From NCBI GenBank assembly GCA_030835125.1, contig JAUQWM010000033.1:161009-225008 (forward strand): a DNA stretch of 64,000 nucleotides. The letters are read 5' to 3'. This stretch comes from Gemmatimonadaceae bacterium (GTDB taxonomy: Bacteria > Gemmatimonadota > Gemmatimonadetes > Gemmatimonadales > Gemmatimonadaceae). Shown piece after piece: positions 17,801-26,604 of the stretch. A program made the position numbers and the translations under genes. The notes below the pieces were generated by a model. The model ran no database searches. It was not told the origin of the DNA and saw nothing but the letters and a program-made list of their open reading frames with translations. How positions within the stretch are numbered: position 1 is the first letter of the stretch; each line of letters begins with the position of its first letter.

Positions 17801-19579
17801 TCAGGGGCTGTTGGACCGCGGCAGGGCGGTCATCGACACCGGCGGTGCCGACTGCAGTCGCACGACCGGAGCGGTGCCGGCGCCGCCTGACGAGCGGCCC
17901 CCCACGTCCCAGGCCACGATCCCGTCATCGCTCTCCGGTTCCAGCAGGTACATCGCCAGCACGCCGAGCGGCTGGTTGACGCGGACCACGACCGTGCCGG
18001 CGGCCAGGGTGACCTGACGACCGGCCACCCACCGCCCGGCCAGGCGGACGAGCCGGTGTCCCTCGAACGGCTGGGCGGCGACGATCGTGGAGTCGGCGGC
18101 AAACTGCGGGCCGGCATCGCCGCGCCACTCGGCATCCAGCCGCGACATCTCGAGGCCGTGCCACCGCGCGAGGGTGATGGCGGCGGTGTCGGAGGCGGCG
18201 AGGGCGTATCCCCAGGGGGCGGGCCGGGTGAGCGTCGGCGTGAACCGATCGAAGATCCGCATCGGCGCGGTGCGGAAGCGGCCGGTGCGGCGCGCGCCGA
18301 TCGGCATGCCTGCTTCGTAGCGCGTGGAGTCGCCGAGTCGCTCGATCTCCTCGTACGACACCGGCTGGTCCACCGGCGCCGCCGCCATCACGGCGCGCAC
18401 CGGCACCGGGGGCAACGCCGGTGATCCGCTGCGCAACGCCGCATCCGACTGGCTGGCAATGCCCAGGATCGACTGGCGCCGTTCGGCCACCAGCGAGAGC
18501 AGCTCCTTCGTGAAGGCGTAGGTGGCCCGGACGCGCTTCTCGAACGGGTCGTGCGAGTACGCCTCGCTCAGGATCGACACGCGCCCGCGGAGCGCGTAGT
18601 AGTTGCTGCCGAATCGCGGCGTGTGCTCGTACGTGCGCCACTCGGCGGGCGGCGTGGCGGGCGTGATGCCGGTGGGCGGCGGACCGCCGCGGCCGCCGCG
18701 CCCCGCCCCGCCCCCGCGCGCCGCACCGCCACCGGCGAAGTCGCCATAGTCGAAGGTCTCGACCTGGTGGCGCTCGCGCACCCGGCGGCGCAACTCGGGC
18801 AGGAAGGAGTCCCGGGCCCATGCCCCGCCGAACGTGATCCCCGGCAGCGCGGCGGCGGGATTCAGCGACGGCGCGTACGTGAGGTTGTAGCCGTGGTAGC
18901 TGCCATTGGTCGTGTGCAGGTCCACGAAGACGTGCGGGTCCCACCGGTTGAACAGCGCCAGCGACGCCCGGGTCTCCGGCGCATCGGCCTTCATGTAGTC
19001 GCGGTTCAGGTTCAACCCGGTCGCGTTCGGCCTGGTGCCGACCATCTCGGGCCCGTTCTGGGCGCCGCGACTCCTGGCCTGCGGCGCCAGCCGCTCGTTG
19101 CCATCGGCGTTGTAGTTCGGCAGCGCGATCAGGACGATCGAGTCGAGCACGTTGGGACGCGGGTCGAGCAGCAGGTCGCGGGCCAGCGCCTGGAGCGCCT
19201 CCTTCCCCTCGACCTCGCCCGAATGGATGTTGCCCTGCACGTACACGATGGGGCGGCCCGAACGGCGCGCCGCCTCCGGCGTGTCGAACAGCGGGCGCGA
19301 GAGGACCACGTACGGCAGGTCGCGTCCCTCGGTGGTCCGGCCCATCACGCCGCGCCCGATCGGGCGGCCGAGCCGCGACAGGCCGTCGAGGAAGGCGACC
19401 ACGCTGGCGTGCGACGACGTCTCGAGGAAGCCGGTGCGCTCCGCCTGCGTCCGCGGCCCGGCCGGCGTGGACACGATCGTCACGGCCGGCTTCGTGCAGG
19501 CCACGGCGAGGATGCCTAACGAAGCCGCCCGGAGGCGGAAGCGGGACCCGGCGGGCAGGCGCGACGAGGGCAGGCGCAT
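17801..19579 (-). CDS. Secreted M14-family zinc carboxypeptidase
   Basis: The 592-residue protein starts at the ATG at 19579. An N-terminal hydrophobic stretch ends in ILAVACTK, a possible lipobox. The M14 zinc ligands are in NIHSGEVEGKEALQ (His and Glu), and the third histidine is probably in FVDLHTTNGSYHG. The substrate-binding LNLNRDYMK also fits. A Gly/Arg-rich insertion (GGGAARGGGAGRGGRGG) sits at about residues 285-305. It lies third in a minus-strand run behind the PQQ enzyme and kelch protein and probably degrades extracellular peptides. Proteins of this type are often expanded in Gemmatimonadota. Confidence 0.88.
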   Translation of the reverse strand: MRLPSSRLPAGSRFRLRAASLGILAVACTKPAVTIVSTPAGPRTQAERTGFLETSSHASVVAFLDGLSRLGRPIGRGVMGRTTEGRDLPYVVLSRPLFDTPEAARRSGRPIVYVQGNIHSGEVEGKEALQALARDLLLDPRPNVLDSIVLIALPNYNADGNERLAPQARSRGAQNGPEMVGTRPNATGLNLNRDYMKADAPETRASLALFNRWDPHVFVDLHTTNGSYHGYNLTYAPSLNPAAALPGITFGGAWARDSFLPELRRRVRERHQVETFDYGDFAGGGAARGGGAGRGGRGGPPPTGITPATPPAEWRTYEHTPRFGSNYYALRGRVSILSEAYSHDPFEKRVRATYAFTKELLSLVAERRQSILGIASQSDAALRSGSPALPPVPVRAVMAAAPVDQPVSYEEIERLGDSTRYEAGMPIGARRTGRFRTAPMRIFDRFTPTLTRPAPWGYALAASDTAAITLARWHGLEMSRLDAEWRGDAGPQFAADSTIVAAQPFEGHRLVRLAGRWVAGRQVTLAAGTVVVRVNQPLGVLAMYLLEPESDDGIVAWDVGGRSSGGAGTAPVVRLQSAPPVSMTALPRSNSP

Positions 19580-19634
19580 CACGGTGAAGCCTCCACTGAC
19601 GTTGGACCGCGCGGGACGTCCGGGAAGCCCCCGG

Positions 19635-21626
19635 TCACGGGCGCGCGGCGCCCGCCACCGCGGCGGGGCCGGCGCGCCAGGCGTCCAGGACCTCCAGCAA
19701 CCCCGAGATCGAGGAAGCGGCCCGTGTCCCGCCCCCGGCGACCAGGATCCGGTCCCCGGCGAGCACGGGAAAGATACCATGGCGACCCGTCGGCATCCGC
19801 GGTCCCTCGCGCCAGCTGTTGGTCGCCGGGTTGAAGATGTCGACCCGATCGAATACGCCCTCCGGCGTCGCGCCGGGTCCGTCGAGCGTCTCGCCACCCA
19901 TGACCCAGAACTCGCCGTCGACATACACGGCCTTCCCCATGCCCCCGCGCGACAACGGCAGCGCGGCGGGTCCACCCGCCTCCCCGCTCACCAGCCACCG
20001 GTCGGTCGCCGGATTGTAGACCTGGACGTCGTTGAAGCCGTTGGCGAGTTCATTCCGGTCGCCGCTGCCGGGACCCCGCCCGCCAAAGACATAGAAACGC
20101 GTCCCGTCCGTTCCAGACGCTGCGTGGTTCCGTGCGCGTGGCATCGGCGCGATGGAGGACCAGGTCCCGGTGATCGGGTCCAGCTTGAACGCGAGGCGCG
20201 TCGTGGAGTCGCCGGCGATGCCACCCGCCAGGTAGATAATCCCGCCGATCGCGGCAGTCGCCGCCGACCCGACGCCCAGGGGAAGGTCCGGCCCGAAGGA
20301 CCACGAATTCGTGACTGGATCGAAGACCTGCACCACGGACTCGACACCGCCAAGCCCGCCAATCAGGTACCATCGCCCCGCGACGACTTCGGAGGCATGG
20401 TGGTGCCCGGCCGCAACCCGCACCGACTGCTGGTGGCGATCGTCCCACTGGCCACTGCGAAGGTCGAGGGCCAGCGTCTCGACCGCGTCGTGGCCCACGA
20501 CATACATGCGATCGCCGATGATTCCCGCCGCCACCTCGCCGAGCGGCATCGGCATTGGCCGTCCCGGCGACCAGGACATCCCGAACTGCCCGATCCACGA
20601 CTCCTTGCTTCGCGGCAGGGCTCCCGCGTCGCCACCGGCCGCCACGAGCACGCGATCCCCGATCAGGGCCGCGATCGGCGCGACACGCCCCCTTGGCAAG
20701 GGCGCGAGCCCCGTCCAGCGGTTGGTCGCCGGGTCGTATTCGGTCACCGACGCCGAGGCCTCGGTGCCGGTGGGACGCGAACGCCCGCCGATCACCAGGA
20801 TGCGTCCGTCGCGAACGAACGTGGAGGGCTCGGCATGCGAGCGCGCGAACGGGAGTGGCGCGACCGTCGTCCACGAATCGCTCGAGGGATCGTAGCGGTG
20901 CACGTCGGCGATATCGATCTGGTAGGGATCGTGGCGGATCGCACCACCGATGGCGTACGCGTAGCCGCCGAGCGCGACGCCCGACAAGTGACCGCGGCCG
21001 ACCGGCAGCGGAGCCGCTTCCAGCCAGCGTCGAGCGGAGTCCGGCGCGTCGAGGTCGAGGCGCCAGTGCGTCGTCGACACCGTATTGCGGTCGGCGAGGT
21101 AGCCACCGTAGTAGTGCAGCGTGTTCCCCAGGGCGACCAGCGCGCCCGCACCACGGATCTCGGGAAGCGGCGGGCCCGACGACCAGGAATCGGAGTCGAT
21201 CTCGTAGCGCCACACGGCGGTGGTGCCCGGCCCGGGATGCTGGCCCGTGAAGCCACCGGCAATCCAGATCGATCGCCCGATGCGCACCGCGTTGGCGTGC
21301 GTCAGGGACGTCGGCATGTCACCCTTCCGAACCCACGTATCCGTGACCCCATCATAGACGTGCACCGCGGCCGACGCATGGCGTTCCACGTCGATGAACC
21401 CGCCGAACACGAAGGCGCTGTCGCCCAGGGAAGCGACGCCGGCCTCGTACACGGTGAACGGGGCCGGTGATGTCACGTTCCAGAACCAGTTCCCCGGCGT
21501 CGGCAGGTACCGGTCGAGGAACGAGAACGGATACCGCCGGCCGGCCTCGAAGCCCACCGCCGCGGTCGCGGCGGCGGCACCGAGGCCAAGGACGGCGGCG
21601 AGGAGTGCCCGGGAGGTGCGTGTCAT
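19635..21626 (-). CDS. Secreted kelch-repeat beta-propeller protein
   Basis: The 663-residue protein has a signal peptide (LLAAVLGLGAAAATAAVGFE). About eleven to twelve kelch-like units follow, each with a Gly-Gly pair and a spaced Trp, for example GRSIWIAGGFTG, DRILVIGGRSRP-like strands, VAGRWYLIGGLGGVESV, RFYVFGGRGPGSGDRN and GEFWVMGGETLDG. That would make two six-bladed propellers. I see no catalytic residues like those of galactose oxidase. The gene begins 6 bp after the PQQ dehydrogenase stop, so the two beta-propeller proteins are probably exported together. The ligand is unknown. Confidence 0.85.
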   Translation of the reverse strand: MTRTSRALLAAVLGLGAAAATAAVGFEAGRRYPFSFLDRYLPTPGNWFWNVTSPAPFTVYEAGVASLGDSAFVFGGFIDVERHASAAVHVYDGVTDTWVRKGDMPTSLTHANAVRIGRSIWIAGGFTGQHPGPGTTAVWRYEIDSDSWSSGPPLPEIRGAGALVALGNTLHYYGGYLADRNTVSTTHWRLDLDAPDSARRWLEAAPLPVGRGHLSGVALGGYAYAIGGAIRHDPYQIDIADVHRYDPSSDSWTTVAPLPFARSHAEPSTFVRDGRILVIGGRSRPTGTEASASVTEYDPATNRWTGLAPLPRGRVAPIAALIGDRVLVAAGGDAGALPRSKESWIGQFGMSWSPGRPMPMPLGEVAAGIIGDRMYVVGHDAVETLALDLRSGQWDDRHQQSVRVAAGHHHASEVVAGRWYLIGGLGGVESVVQVFDPVTNSWSFGPDLPLGVGSAATAAIGGIIYLAGGIAGDSTTRLAFKLDPITGTWSSIAPMPRARNHAASGTDGTRFYVFGGRGPGSGDRNELANGFNDVQVYNPATDRWLVSGEAGGPAALPLSRGGMGKAVYVDGEFWVMGGETLDGPGATPEGVFDRVDIFNPATNSWREGPRMPTGRHGIFPVLAGDRILVAGGGTRAASSISGLLEVLDAWRAGPAAVAGAARP

Positions 21627-21632
21627 GGAGTC

Positions 21633-23609
21633 CTAACGATCAAGGTCGCCGGCGAGCGTGAAGGCCACCAGTCGGCCGTTTTCACCCGACCCGAACCCGA
21701 CCACGATGAACTGGCGTCCCGAGCTCGTCCGGTAGGTCATGGGGTTGGCATTGCTGGTCTTCCCGAGCGGTCCCTCCCACAGTTGGGCACCCGTGCGCGA
21801 ATCGAGCGCGAGGAGGGATTCCCCGCCACCGGTGAGGAAGACCAGGCCGCCGGCGGTGACGATCGGTCCGGGGGGACCGGGCGCGCCGAGGGGAGGCAGC
21901 GCGAGCGACGGAAAGGCGAGGCGGACGCGGGGCGAGTCGCCGACCGTGAGATTCCAGTCGATCGACCCGTCGTTCATGTCGTAGGAGGCCAGCGTGCCGT
22001 ACGGCGGCTTGACGATCGGGATCGATTCCGGAATCCGCGGAAAGAACGGCAATCGGTGGCGGCGCGGCACAGTGATGTCGAGCGCGCGGTGCGGCGGCTC
22101 GCGATAGTCGGTCACGAAGCCGGCGCTGTCCCCGTGGAACGCCGGATCCGCGGGTACCACGCGCGCCAGCACGGGGTTCCGCGTTGCCTTGACATACAGC
22201 CTCTGCTGCGTGGGGTCCCAGGCCCCGCCTCCCCACCCGGCACCGCCAAGCCATCCCGGGAGGAGGACGGTGCCCTCGCGGGACGGCGGGTCGAACAACG
22301 CGCCCAGCCGCATCCCGCGCACCTCGTCGAGCGCCTGACGCCGGACCTCGGGCGTGAAGTCGACGAGGTCCGACTCGGTGATGCCCTGCTGCGTGAAGGG
22401 CGGCGGCCAACTCGGGTGTGGCTGGGTGGGCCACGCTTCCTCGCCAGGCACGTCACTGGCCCGCACCGGCCGCTCCTCGATCGGCCACACGGGAGCGCCG
22501 GTCACGCGGTCGAACGCGTAGAGGAACCCTGTCTTCCCGGGGACCACGACGATATCGCGAAGCCGTCCGTCCCGCGGGATCGAAATGAGCATCGGCGGCG
22601 CGGCCGCCTCGTAGTCCCACAGTCCGTGGTGGAGGTACTGGAAATGCCATTGCAGTCGACCCGTGGCTGCATCGAGGCAGACGAGTGACTCCGAGTACAG
22701 GTTGGCGCCCTTGCGCCGTCCCCCATAGAAGTCGTTGCTCGCGGCGCTCACGTTGGCGTACAGCAGCCCGCGCGCCGGGTCGACGGTCATCGGGCTCCAG
22801 ACGTTGGCGTGTCCGACCCGGTCATTGGCGCCGGCTTCCCAGGAGTCGCCCCCGGGAGCATCCGCCGGCGGGACGGAATGCCAGGTCCACCGCGGCGTCC
22901 CGGTCGCGACGTCGAACGCCATGATGGCTCCGGGCGGGTCACGGTCGTGAACGAGGCGATCGGGAATGGCGCTCCCGACGATCACGACATCGCCGGCAAC
23001 CACCGGTGCCGAGGTACTGCGCACCTTCTCCGCCTCAGCCGGCCACCGGAGGCCGTCGTTGAGGTCCACCGAACCGGAGTCGCCGAAGTCCGTCACTGGC
23101 GTCCCGGTGGCGGCATCGATCGCGTGCAGCCTGGCGCCGACGTTCACGTAGATGCGCCGACCACCGCGGACGACGGCTTGTGCGACGCCGCGATGGACGA
23201 GTCCCCAGCGTGCGTCGGATGGCGTCGCCCCCAGCGCCAGCTCCGGCACGAACGTCCAGAACGCACGGCCAGTCTCCGCGTCCAGGGCAACGACGCGCCC
23301 GAGCGCGGTCGACAGGAAGAGGGTGTCGCCGACCATGATCGGCGTCGCCTCGAAGCTCCCTGGTTCCGTCACCTGGTCGCCCGACCGGAGCAGGCGATCG
23401 GGCGAAGACCACAGCCACGCGCGCTCGAGGCGCGCGACGTTGGCACGGTCGACCTGCGACAGCGGGGAGTAGTGGCGTGCCTCGTCATCCCCCCCGACGA
23501 CCGGCCATTCCACCCGCAGGGTGTCGGTCCCTGAGGCGGTCGCGGCTCCGCGCGACTCGCACGCCGCGCAGGCGACCAGGAGGAGGAAGGGTGCGTCACG
23601 AAGGGACAT
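21633..23609 (-). CDS. PQQ-dependent dehydrogenase, probable lipoprotein
   Basis: The 658-residue protein begins with a lipoprotein-like signal (FLLLVACAACES). The sequence follows the eight-bladed quinoprotein fold: the W-motif strands GRVVALDAETGRAFWTF, GLLYANVSAASNDFYG, GFLYAFDRVTGAPVWPI and LLALDSRTGAQLWEGPL repeat, and WPVVGGDDEARHYSPLSQ at the start is typical of glucose-dehydrogenase-like PQQ enzymes. It oxidises an alcohol or sugar in the periplasm; which one cannot be told. No PQQ biosynthesis gene is in the window. It is the first gene of a five-gene minus-strand run ending with rsgA. Confidence 0.88.
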   Translation of the reverse strand: MSLRDAPFLLLVACAACESRGAATASGTDTLRVEWPVVGGDDEARHYSPLSQVDRANVARLERAWLWSSPDRLLRSGDQVTEPGSFEATPIMVGDTLFLSTALGRVVALDAETGRAFWTFVPELALGATPSDARWGLVHRGVAQAVVRGGRRIYVNVGARLHAIDAATGTPVTDFGDSGSVDLNDGLRWPAEAEKVRSTSAPVVAGDVVIVGSAIPDRLVHDRDPPGAIMAFDVATGTPRWTWHSVPPADAPGGDSWEAGANDRVGHANVWSPMTVDPARGLLYANVSAASNDFYGGRRKGANLYSESLVCLDAATGRLQWHFQYLHHGLWDYEAAAPPMLISIPRDGRLRDIVVVPGKTGFLYAFDRVTGAPVWPIEERPVRASDVPGEEAWPTQPHPSWPPPFTQQGITESDLVDFTPEVRRQALDEVRGMRLGALFDPPSREGTVLLPGWLGGAGWGGGAWDPTQQRLYVKATRNPVLARVVPADPAFHGDSAGFVTDYREPPHRALDITVPRRHRLPFFPRIPESIPIVKPPYGTLASYDMNDGSIDWNLTVGDSPRVRLAFPSLALPPLGAPGPPGPIVTAGGLVFLTGGGESLLALDSRTGAQLWEGPLGKTSNANPMTYRTSSGRQFIVVGFGSGENGRLVAFTLAGDLDR

Positions 23610-23669
23610 CCCCCGGAATGTGGCGACGTCAACCGTGACGGGCCAGAGGCCCGCGACGGGCCTAACGCG

Positions 23670-23695
23670 AAAACGCCCCGCGCAAGGCGGGGCGT
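23670..23695 (-). terminator. Rho-independent terminator after the TonB-dependent receptor
   Basis: On the minus strand ACGCCCCGC pairs with GCGGGGCGT (9 bp) around the 5-nt loop CTTGC, followed directly by TTTT. It lies 15 bp past the receptor stop and closes the seven-gene run from 31,051. Confidence 0.9.
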
Positions 23696-23710
23696 CTTCC
23701 TCAGCGAGCC

Positions 23711-25882
23711 TCAGAACCAGGTCGTGAGGCTCACCACCAGGTTGCGCGCCGGCTCCGGGCGGAAGAACCCGGCATTGGCCACTTCGGCATACAGGGCGTT
23801 GCCGATGTTGTTCACCTGCACCCCGAGTTCCTGCCGGCGCTGTCCGTTGTGGAAGGACAGCCCGCCGCGCACGGAATGGACCGTGAAGGCAGGCAGCTTG
23901 TCGCCAACGGGGCTCGAGCCGGCCACGATCTCCTTCTGCTCACCATTGCGGCGGACGGCGTACTGGGCCCACCACGGGCGCGCCGCCGGCCTCCACCCCA
24001 GCGCCACGTTCACCTTGCTCGAGAAGACGTCGCCCACCGGCAGCGCCGGGTCGCTGAGGTTCTTCGACCAGAGCCGCGACCAGTTGCCGTCGGCCGTCAG
24101 CCCCGCGCCCAGCCTGGCCGTGACGCCCAGTTCCGCGCCCCGCATCCGCAGCGTGGTCACGTTCACGTTCTGATAGCGGGGCAGCGGACCGACGGAGTCA
24201 CCGGCGAACGCGATGCGGATCCCGTCCTCGATACGGTTCTGGAAGAGGAACAGCTCGGCATCGACGCGGTCGCCCTGCAGGCGCGCGCCCACGTCGACGT
24301 TCAGGCTCCGCTCCGGGCGAAGCCCGGGCGTGGCGCTCTGGTACGCCGAGCCCTCGGGGGTTGGGCCGTCGAAGTACCGTTCGACCAGGTTCGGCGCCCG
24401 GAAGCCACGCCCGACCGTGGCCACCAGGTTGAGGCGTGGCGTTGCCCGGAACAGCGCGTTCACCGCAAAGACGCCGGTCGAGTTGGTGGCGCCCTGCGGA
24501 AGCGTCTGCCCCGTGCCGGACGCGCGCGGCTTCGAGTCGGTGGACTGGTACCGGCCGCCGACGATGAGCGAGAGGCGCTCGTGGAGCCGCATGTCGTTCT
24601 GCGCGAACACGCCCAGCGACGACAGCGTCGCGTTCGGGACCTGTGAGCGCGTGCTCGCCTCCGACTGCGGCGGTCCGAAGCCGACCACCGTCGTCAGCGA
24701 CGAGTCCCGACCCGTGGCGTCGTCGCGGAAGAAATCCGCGCCATACGTGACGATGCTCCCGCTGAACACGCGCATCGCCTCGGCACGGAAGCCGATCGTG
24801 GTCACGTCCGTGTGGTTGCGCGTCTGGATATCCACGCCGGCACCTGGTGGCGTCCCTGGCCCGAACGGAACGAAAATGCCTTGCGAGAGGTCACGCTCGT
24901 TGCGCTGGCGATAGGCAGAGAAGCTGGCGCGGGTCGCGAAGGGACTGGACAGCACGCCGGAACTGGCGCCGGCCGTCACCTTGTTGAGCACCTGGTTCGG
25001 GTACTGGATCCGGATGCGCGTGGACTCGCCGATGAGTTCCGGCTCCACGAACCCGAAGCCGGCGTCGTCGGCGCGGTACCGCTCGGCGCGCGCGAAGACG
25101 GAGTGTCCGCCCGTCGAGCGCCATGACGCATGGAGGTTCACGGACGCATCCTTCACGCCGGAATCCTCGACGCGCGCGGCGTCGCCGAGCGTGATGTCGC
25201 CGTAGCTCCCCTTGGGGGCGCGATAGCTGCCCGCATCGCGAAGCGACCCGCCGAGCTGAAGCGCCAGTCCCCCGGATTGCCAGGCCAGCATACCGTCGCC
25301 GCGATTGCTCGCGCCGGCGTCACCATACCGATAGCCCACACGCCCGCTGACGACGCCATGGTCCGTCCTGCCTGACGGGTGGGTCGTGATGAGGTTCATG
25401 ACGCCCCCGATCGCGTCGGTCCCGTACAGCACCGACGACGGCCCGCGCACCACCTCGATCCGCTCGATCGACGCGGGATCCACCAGCGACGGCAGCTCAC
25501 CGAAATCCTGCTGGCGGCGCGTGTTCCCGAGGCGAAGGCCGTCCTGCAGGAGGAGGATGCGCTGGCCGCGCTGACCGCGGATCGACGGCCGCAACTGGTT
25601 GGCCCCGACGCCGATGACATCCAGTCCCGCGTATTCGCGGAACAGGTCGGTCACGGCTAGCGGCGCGCGGCGCTGCAGGAGCGCGGCGTCGAGCACCGTC
25701 ACCGGCGCGGGCACGTTGTAGACGTCGGTCGCGCTTCGCGTCGCCGTGACGGTCACGGCCTTGAGCGTTGTCGTGCCGGAATCGGCCGGGGGCGATTGTG
25801 CGCCGGCGTGGGAGGAACTCGCGAGCACGACGGCGAGGCCGACGCCGCGAGCAAAACCGGATGGGAGAATGGAGGTTTTCAT
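23711..25882 (-). CDS. TonB-dependent outer-membrane receptor
   Basis: The 723-residue receptor has a signal peptide (ending SSHAGAQ), a TonB-box region (LKAVTVTATRS), a plug with LRPSIRGQRGQRILLLQDG and IERIEVVRGPSSVLYGTDAI, then a 22-strand barrel closing with RNLVVSLTTWF. It imports an unknown ligand with TonB energy. The plug resembles the BtuB/HemR branch, but I cannot name the substrate. It is last in the ECF/CBM48/two-component run, 68 bp after the response regulator. A GGTTCGG/CCGAACC hairpin sits directly before its ATG. Confidence 0.92.
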   Translation of the reverse strand: MKTSILPSGFARGVGLAVVLASSSHAGAQSPPADSGTTTLKAVTVTATRSATDVYNVPAPVTVLDAALLQRRAPLAVTDLFREYAGLDVIGVGANQLRPSIRGQRGQRILLLQDGLRLGNTRRQQDFGELPSLVDPASIERIEVVRGPSSVLYGTDAIGGVMNLITTHPSGRTDHGVVSGRVGYRYGDAGASNRGDGMLAWQSGGLALQLGGSLRDAGSYRAPKGSYGDITLGDAARVEDSGVKDASVNLHASWRSTGGHSVFARAERYRADDAGFGFVEPELIGESTRIRIQYPNQVLNKVTAGASSGVLSSPFATRASFSAYRQRNERDLSQGIFVPFGPGTPPGAGVDIQTRNHTDVTTIGFRAEAMRVFSGSIVTYGADFFRDDATGRDSSLTTVVGFGPPQSEASTRSQVPNATLSSLGVFAQNDMRLHERLSLIVGGRYQSTDSKPRASGTGQTLPQGATNSTGVFAVNALFRATPRLNLVATVGRGFRAPNLVERYFDGPTPEGSAYQSATPGLRPERSLNVDVGARLQGDRVDAELFLFQNRIEDGIRIAFAGDSVGPLPRYQNVNVTTLRMRGAELGVTARLGAGLTADGNWSRLWSKNLSDPALPVGDVFSSKVNVALGWRPAARPWWAQYAVRRNGEQKEIVAGSSPVGDKLPAFTVHSVRGGLSFHNGQRRQELGVQVNNIGNALYAEVANAGFFRPEPARNLVVSLTTWF

Positions 25883-25909
25883 GGTTCGGACGTTCGCAGG
25901 CGCCGAACC
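25883..25909. promoter_or_regulatory. Inverted repeat next to the receptor start codon
   Basis: GGTTCGG and CCGAACC (7 bp, 13-nt loop) lie immediately upstream of the ATG at 25882, where the Shine-Dalgarno should be. In RNA this would form a hairpin that ends at the start codon and could limit translation. The region is too short for a cobalamin riboswitch and shows no B12 box. Confidence 0.45.
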
Positions 25910-25950
25910 GGTCCTCCATTGTGTGTTCTACGGAGACGGCTGGTAGGGGA

Positions 25951-26604
25951 TTACCCGGTGAGCAGTCCGTGTTTCATGCAGAACCGTGTAAGGCCTGCCG
26001 CCGTCCTGATGCCGAGCTTGCGGGAGAGCGAGTCGCGATGGGCCTCGACGGTGCGCCGGGAGATTCCGAGCTTCGCCGCGATCTCCTTGTTCGCGAGACC
26101 CTGCGCCACCAGCACGATCACCTCGCGCTCGCGGCGGGTGAGCAGTTGCGGGGTGGGCTCCGGATCGGGCGAGGAGGTGTCTGCCAGGGCAGCGGTCACC
26201 TGGCGCGCCACGTCGGGGGACAGGGACAAGGCGCCGCCGTGGATCGCATGCACCGCGGCGCGCAATTCTGCCGGGGACGAGTCCTTGCGCAGGTAGCCGT
26301 GCGCGCCGGCACGAATCGACTCCAGGACGTACTCGAGGTTCTCGTGCACGCTCAGCATGAGCACCCGGGTCGCCGGCGACCGCTCGATGACCTCCGGGAT
26401 GGCCTGGAGCCCGGAGCCATCAGGCATCGTGATGTCGAGGACAAGGACGTCGGGATGCGCCGATGCCGCCGTGGCAATGGCATCGGCGACGCTGGCTCCC
26501 TCGCCGACGATCTCGAAGCCGTGTGTCGTATCGAGCACGGTGCGCAGGCCCTCGCGCACGATCGCGTGATCGTCGATGACGGCAACGCGAATGGGCGCGG
26601 TCAC
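25951..26604 (-). CDS. NarL/LuxR-family response regulator
   Basis: This is a 217-residue two-domain regulator. The receiver has the acidic pair DDH, the phosphoacceptor in LVLDITMPDGSG, and Lys in YLRKDSS. The C-terminal LuxR helix-turn-helix has LTRREREVIVLVAQGLANKE and ISRRTVEAHRDSL. It overlaps the kinase stop by 4 bp, so the two form a matched pair. The likely target is the receptor gene 68 bp downstream, the sigma operon, or both; this is inferred from position. Confidence 0.94.
   Translation of the reverse strand: MTAPIRVAVIDDHAIVREGLRTVLDTTHGFEIVGEGASVADAIATAASAHPDVLVLDITMPDGSGLQAIPEVIERSPATRVLMLSVHENLEYVLESIRAGAHGYLRKDSSPAELRAAVHAIHGGALSLSPDVARQVTAALADTSSPDPEPTPQLLTRREREVIVLVAQGLANKEIAAKLGISRRTVEAHRDSLSRKLGIRTAAGLTRFCMKHGLLTG

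Noticed and set aside
18660-18730. Gly/Arg-rich stretch in the M14 gene as a sign of frameshift
   Set aside because: The frame stays open with similarity on both sides. It is an in-frame low-complexity insertion.
25883-25950. Cobalamin riboswitch before the TonB receptor
   Set aside because: The leader is only 68 bp and has no B12 box or the expected paired elements.
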